Assembly: GCA_037501455.1 (NCBI GenBank)
Contig: CM074864.1
Location: 24,856,001-24,920,000, forward strand
Length of the DNA stretch: 64,000 nt
Direction: 5' to 3'
Source: Lantana camara
Lineage: Eukaryota > Streptophyta > Magnoliopsida > Lamiales > Verbenaceae
The notes under the pieces are model-generated. The model was not told the DNA's origin and searched no databases. It saw only the letters and a list, made by a program, of their open reading frames with translations. A program made the position numbers and the translations under genes. Shown one piece after another: positions 58,172 to 64,000 of this stretch (position 1 is the stretch's first letter; every line of letters begins with the position of its first letter).

Positions 58172-58545
58172 GAGAGAATCCCATCTCTCAACACGTACGT
58201 GAGAGAGCCCCATCCCTCAGCACCCATAAGAGAGAGAACCCCGTCTCTCGAGCACATATAAAAGAGAGAACCTCGTCTCTCAAGCACATAATTGAGAGAA
58301 CCCCGTCTTTCAACCTAAGTCGGGCAGATTCCAACATCTCCCAACATTCTAGTTTGAGAAAATCCAGCATTCCTCAAACCCCTAGGTTCAAGAGAATCCA
58401 GCATCTCTGAATATCTAAGAACAAGAGAATCCAACATCTCTTGCGCACAAAACTTAGAAACAATCCAGCATCTTTCTACCACATAAATAGAGAGAATCCT
58501 ACATCTCTCCAACACGTAAAAAGAGGGAACCTAAGGTCTCTCTTA
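58172..58545 (-). repeat. Hairpin array, about twelve units in two sequence classes
   Basis: On the minus strand the first five units (plus-strand starts 58172, 58201, 58232, 58264, 58294; spacing 29-32) are GAGAGACGGGGTTCTCTC-like. The remaining units, to about 58545, keep the AGAGA/TCTCT arms but have a TGCTGGAT or TGTTGGAT core. They lie 0.3-0.7 kb upstream of the polypurine tract. Confidence 0.88.
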
Positions 58546-60505
58546 CATATAAATCCACTGATCAGTTATTCATACATACACACATCATAGTAACACTTGA
58601 CGAAAAGTATGCGATGCATGTTTGGTGTACCTTATACAACTGATAACGGTGTCCCTTGAGTATAGACTCAATACGCATACCCCAACTCAAGGGGGATATC
58701 GCGATGGAATCCCTGTAAAACAAGGTTACAGTATGTATGTATGTTATATGAGAAGTTAGTGAGCAATCAAAAGAGTTTTAAATCACATAAGCATGAATAG
58801 TTCACACAAGTACATAACTCATTCATTTCAGCAACGATTCATAACAAGTAGAAATTTCAAGTTACAAATACTAAATCAGGTATCCAAGTTATCACAATTA
58901 AAATAGCAATAGTCATCACCCACATCAAGCAAAACAAGGTAAGAGTATTTAAACGATGCATGTATGCAAATGCCATGAATGTTTGGCGTACCGTTAACCA
59001 AAGTGTAAAAATCTTGATAGGAGGGTCGAGATGAAGCAGTAGGAGTTGGTTAAGCCGACAGTGATGCAACCCTCGTCATCTGAACCTCTTTGTCTTAAGT
59101 CTTTTCATAGAGTGGTGACTCAGCAGAGCTCGTTTATCACCAAACCCCTTACTAGACCGTAATCCTTGCTTAACTAGAATCATCCTCAGTTTCTCCCAAA
59201 AACTCTGATTTACATGTTAACCTTAGTCTGCTCGTTCTCAAGGAATCCCACAATTCAATTGCCAATCCGAAATTTGTCTTTGAGCTATGTTGGACGATCA
59301 TGATGTTAAGCATTTCCCAAGGTAAGTCATGGCACACGATTCTGAAACGTGAATAAGGTCATGAATCTTTTTGTGTGAAGAGGTAACCCAACAAGCATGC
59401 TTATAATCCAACTCTCTACCAGACCGTAGCCCTTGTTCAACCAGAATCATCTTCGGTTCCCACCAAGAATCCTAATTCATGTGTGAAACCTTAACCTGTT
59501 CATCTTCAAGAAATTGCCCATAAATCGGTCGTCAATCAGAAATCTATCTCAGAGCTAAGTTCGGCGCTAGTGGTATTAATCATTTCCCAAAGCAATCCAT
59601 GGTATATGGTTCTGAAACTTGGATAAAGTCTTTCGGCATCTAACTGTTCTATTCCCACATCAACAGTACCTTTCAACTCATCTTGAAGAAACACCCAAAG
59701 AGCTAGCAACCAATCTTGCCTTGTCGTTCGTTAACTCTAAACGGCACCAAAACCTTCAACACTCACTGATGGTTTGTAGCTCGTTGCTTAAGTAACATGG
59801 TTACCTATATCCACATCCCTTGAACTTGATCGGATCTTATTTGATCGGATTCTTCTACCATAACTCGTTTCCATCGACAAGGTGACTACTCCCAAATAAA
59901 CGAATCATCAAGGCGAAAGCTCATCAAACTCCTTCAAAACGGTTTTACTTGAGCAGACTCTCCTCCATTGGCTCATTTCCTTAACAAGGTGATTACTTCC
60001 AAATAAACGAATCATCAAGGTTAAAATTCGTCAAACTTCATCTTTCAATTGACTTTAAGATAATAAGTCAATATAGCAAATCTCATTCCTTCAACTCTGA
60101 ACCTTTTCATGAACATTGATCTTGGTAAAGAATCCTTTCATCCTCGAATTATGGCGTGTTTTCGTTGTAGTACCAATAGGTAGTGTTGACGGAGGGACAT
60201 CTTAGTGTTGACTCATAGGGCACCCTGAAATTCAAGCACTAAATTCGATGCATGCGGGTTAAAGATGCAAATGAAATGTAACACGCATATCACATAAATG
60301 CAACAATTAGTTGTAATTTATAAAGCACATAAAACAAGATGTCGCATAATCAAAGTCACAACGTGCACACAATCATATAATCACGAAACAATTCATGCCG
60401 AAGGGTCAAAGTATCAAGTCAAACAAATGCAATGCGAAGTTATTCCTATGCCGTACGACCTAAACAGACTCAACACGACTCAAGAGCTCGATTTTGTAAC
60501 CTAGA

Positions 60506-60517
60506 GCTCTGATACCA
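60506..60517 (-). other. LARD-4 primer binding site, initiator tRNA-Met
   Basis: Minus strand TGGTATCAGAGC, eight bases from the LTR end at 60526. Confidence 0.93.
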
Positions 60518-60525
60518 CTTAACGA

Positions 60526-63500
60526 TGTAACACCCCAAACGGAGGATGCCACATCCCCCGTACTAAGACCCAGACCCGGTCACGAAATGGAAAGTCCACG
60601 CCCGAATCCGAATCAAAGCGAACGGGAGACCAACTCTCACACTAGGCCAGGCGGATCTAACTCGACAGACTCAGAGCGCGGAAGCAATTTAAACAATTAT
60701 CATCAGATAGCGGAAGCAATTAAATCAAAGTACAAAATAAGTGATGGGTTCAACTAGCATAGATACCTAGTCCCGAATCTCAAATCATCGCAATGTAATA
60801 AACCAATATAAGTATCAGCAGAATAGCTAATTACATCCAAATGCTAGCATACTAACCCCACACGGGTTTAAGTCTAAGTAGAGCATAAAACATAATCTCC
60901 AAAAGCGAAGTAAGAATACATAACATAAATAGAGTATGTGACAAATGCATCTTAACACCAACTAAACCGACAAGTGTGACCCAGAAGACTCACATCCGCC
61001 TAGCTTAAGCCAAAAGGAAACCTGCAACTAAAAGATAAAATGAGGTGTCAGTCAACTGACTGAGTGAGGGGGCTAACGCACACCCACTGTATATATATAG
61101 AGCATAGCACATATCATAAGGGTGGACTCATGAACCGAAGATAGGTGTTGCATACCAAAACATTTCCAAAAGTACCCAAAAGATAGTTATAAGATTTAGA
61201 AAACATTTCAGAAACTCTATCTCGATTCATGATTCCCAGACAGAACAGATCACATGCTCGGCGAGTACGAGCTTCCAACCTTTACTCCTCAGAACATATC
61301 AAAACATAAAATACCAAATCAATCCAACCGTCACACCAATGATGGAGGAGATGTACCATCCCCAAACCATCCATAACAAACAAACCCTCAAGGGGTAGCG
61401 AACCCACAAGAGTCCTCCCCGGCTGTACACCGAAGGCTCAAGATATCACGCCTCCCCTATCTCCCTGAGTCGCACAATGATATCTCAAATGGAGACTATG
61501 CACAGGCCGAGCCCTGACGGCCCTATACCGTCCCAGGGATTCCTTACCCATAGCTCCTCGGATCCATAACAGAACATAACAGAACATATACCATATATCA
61601 TGGCTAACTCACTACTGAACAGATCATAACATATCATAACTTTTCAAAACAGCTTACATATGCTTTCATATCTAATTTTCCAAGACAGAGCTGATTCACA
61701 AGGTCATAAACATATCATATCCAACACATACGTATTTATAATAGATATACTCACATGCAATGGTTGAAATCAGCATATTAAGGCCATAGGTCGCATAACT
61801 ATACAAAATCCTAAACCTCACCTCGTGAAAGTAGAGTCTGAGAGTGTGAAGGGCCAAACACTCTAAACCTCGGGCCCACCGGCACCACCAAACTCTGTGA
61901 CAAGACATACAGAAGCCCAGACTTAGACTCTATATGAACCAAAAAAGATGCACGGCGTTGCTCAACATGATCGTGGTTATGCATAAGTGTTCATGTTGTG
62001 CTTGGATAAGGTGTCGTGGTCATTCAAGGCATATCAATGCTCAACAAGGTCATATTTACAAGCAACCGACACGTAATTCCATATCCAAGGATGCAAGATC
62101 AATTTAGGAAATCAATGTATTCACAAAATGCATATTAAATCATCCAATGGCACAGGGTTCAATTATAATATTACAATTAAGCATCAAGTTCATGTCGAGT
62201 TATAAAGTGCATTGGTAAGAGCAACTTGATCATACAAACATACAAAGTTGTTGTAGGTAGATGGCATGCTTAATACAAATAAAGAGTGCAATTAATTCAC
62301 TTAAGATCATACTTTACAACTTCGCAACATGTTTGGTACACAAGCTCAAGTCACATTCATAGTTTCATAAATATTACACTTATATCCGCTAAGTTAATTA
62401 TAAAAGTTTAGAATTATTACACATACATCCCCTTAGTTGATTACTAAGCATAATTGTTCGTTTAAAGTGTTTATACAATTATTCAACTAGGAATTAATTA
62501 CTTACAAACATGACAATTATCAATTTATAGTAATTCATAATATACCATTTTCAAGTAGTAAGAGCAAATCAAGATATTACAATTCTAACTCCTATCATGC
62601 ATCAAGTCTTAAGTTGTTCAAGCATCCTTCATGTATCTAAATTTATATTTGAAACACAATTTACAACAAACATAACATTGAGAACATCTCAAATTCATAT
62701 AGAGAAATCACGACAAGTTCGTTCTTCTAAAATATCATTCAAGTTCATTTAGTCACATAAGATATTAGTTTCTAGATATTACACTAACACCCCTTCATAT
62801 CTAAACACATAGCATAAACTCATCACATCGGGATTCAAATTGTAAATCGAAACATTCATGCATATCACAATCCATTCAATACATGTTTTCGTATGCGATT
62901 GGAATACATCTCGATCAAGAAACCAACAATAACCAATTTATTTGCACTTAAAACAATTAATTCAAATAATCACAATTACGCAAAATAATTTGAAATAAAT
63001 AGATCGAGTGTCTGATTAACGAACGAAAAAATGGCGTTGAACTCACCACAACGAGATGAGCATTCTGACCAAACGCCGCCGGAACGCCACCACTGTAGCT
63101 GCCAGAATTTGGCCGGGCCGCCGCCGAAGGTCACCGGAAAAATCCCAAAAAATCAGTCCTGAATGAAGCCTTCGTGCCCGTTCCGAATCCTCGATCAATT
63201 TCTGAAAATTCCAAGTCAATCTCCTCCAATTTCAGATATAAGAACATGAAAACCCTCAAATCTTCAAACTCAAATTACTTCTAAACCGGTGAACCAAAAT
63301 GCGATCCGTAAAAGGCATTGTCTTACCCGTGACGAGCTCTTGGAAAGCCCTAACGTAGCTCGCCGGAAAAATCCTCGGAGCTAACGCCGCCGTTGCACCG
63401 CCACTATAGCGCCGCGATCCGCCGCCAATTTGCCGAATTAGGAGTCGTGTGATCAAAGACCACTAGTTCTCGTCGTTCCGAACAACTTTCGTGAAGAGCC

Positions 63501-64000
63501 CGAGGCCAAAAGATGGCCGGAAAAGGGCCCCGTTGGCTGCCGAAGTTTCTGCTGCCGCCCACGTCGGCGGAACCACCACCTACGGCCAAGATCTGGTGAA
63601 ATTGATGCCGTAAATGAACTCAGTGGGTCGAAAAACCTTGGAAACCATCAAGCCCCGTCGAAAACTACCGCCGGAATCACCGAAAACGACCGGCGAAGTT
63701 TGCCCAGATCCACCACCAGCGGCGTGATCTTTGAGTTGCGCGTGTTGAGCCACCGCTGCTCCGATGACTGGGGCACCACTATCATGTTTTAGATCTCGTC
63801 GAGACGTTCGATTTGCATACCAATTTCGCTATATTTCGATGTCGGAGGAGGCCGTACTAGGCTGTAGAAGTTGATGCCGCAATCCAGTCGCGAATTCCAA
63901 ACCTATCGGCAGCCATGTCTAAAAATCGCAGATTTCTCCTCCACCCTTGGTCGTTTGGCCAAGATCTTTACACCATCGTGATCCTCTCGTCGATCTCATC
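60526..64000 (-). repeat. LARD-4 5' LTR, partial
   Basis: Aligns with 53704 onward with scattered substitutions and small gaps. Acceptor-like site at 61022, donor-like at 63041-63046, stem arms at 60994-61004 and 60646-60656. Expected to run several hundred bases past the window. Confidence 0.92.

Larger units (their letters stand above)
57845..60525 (-). other. LARD-4 internal region, non-coding
   Basis: About 2.7 kb without recognisable gag or pol. Holds the hairpin array (58172-58545). Two stretches near 59130-59330 and 59400-59600 share phrases such as GACCGTA and TTTCCCAA(A)G and look like an old internal duplication. Confidence 0.75.
53704..64000 (-). mobile_element. LARD-4: minus-strand LTR element, runs past window end
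   Basis: Candidate target CTCCA at 53699-53703. The 3' LTR on the minus strand is 53704-57844, the interior 57845-60525, and the 5' LTR starts at 60526 and is cut by the window end. On the minus strand the LTR starts TGTGATGCCCCG and ends GGGTGTTACA. Primer site and polypurine tract are correctly placed. No coding capacity seen. Confidence 0.9.

Overview
This is plant nuclear DNA, most likely from a dicot with a large repeat-rich genome. It is almost entirely nested LTR retrotransposons. I find no host gene, tRNA or rRNA. The clade assignments (Athila-type Ty3/gypsy, Angela-like and other Ty1/copia, and Tekay/Del-like large retrotransposon derivatives, here 'LARD') rest on recognising motifs by eye. 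No database search was run.

Layout. (1) 1-9238: an Athila-type non-autonomous element. It has a decayed gag-protease (1-2220), a control segment with six palindromes, a TATA box and a putative leader intron (2666-3500), a decayed ATHILA ORF-1 gene split by a short TRIM-like LTR (3506-4935), a non-coding tail, a complete LTR (6494-7920), then a tRNA-Asp-type primer site and a second truncated gag (8079-9238). (2) 9239-21827: an AT-rich minus-strand remnant interrupted by LARD-1 (10432-20824), a complete 10.4-kb element with 3.4-3.9-kb LTRs and 5-bp target duplication TGTCA. (3) 21828-42097: LARD-3, a minus-strand element whose LTRs and interior are broken by four solo LTRs, each with perfect 5-bp duplications: 21885-24547, 26380-29731, 32945-34883 (copia, with six G-boxes) and 38370-41974. 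(4) 42098-51941: a dead copia reverse transcriptase split by LARD-2 (42453-51575), a young 9.1-kb element with two 2,687-bp LTRs. (5) 51942-64000: three successive insertions. An LTR start (51942) is hit by another LTR start (52653), which is hit by LARD-4 (53704 to beyond the window, minus strand).

The LARD elements share LTR ends (TGTAAC/TGTGA...TACA or TCACA), an initiator tRNA-Met primer site and a TTAAGGGGGAGAGG-type polypurine tract. I see no gag, protease, reverse transcriptase or integrase in them, so they would need proteins from an autonomous relative.

The most interesting signal is non-coding. Most LTR families here carry two to six imperfect 14-22-bp palindromes arranged as pairs whose centres lie 32-35 bp apart. 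The palindrome sequence differs completely between families (GTAACGCCCGTTAC, GGGAACGGCCGTTCCC, GGTCGCGCCCGCGACC, GACACGGGCGTGTC) while the paired geometry, and in several families the flanking sequence, is kept. Three further RNA-like features recur: a GCTAGGCGGG...CCCGCCTAGC stem in the U5 end with compensatory changes, an array of GAGAGACGGGGTTCTCTC hairpins before the polypurine tract with compensatory changes, and matched splice-donor-like and acceptor-like signals inside the LTRs.
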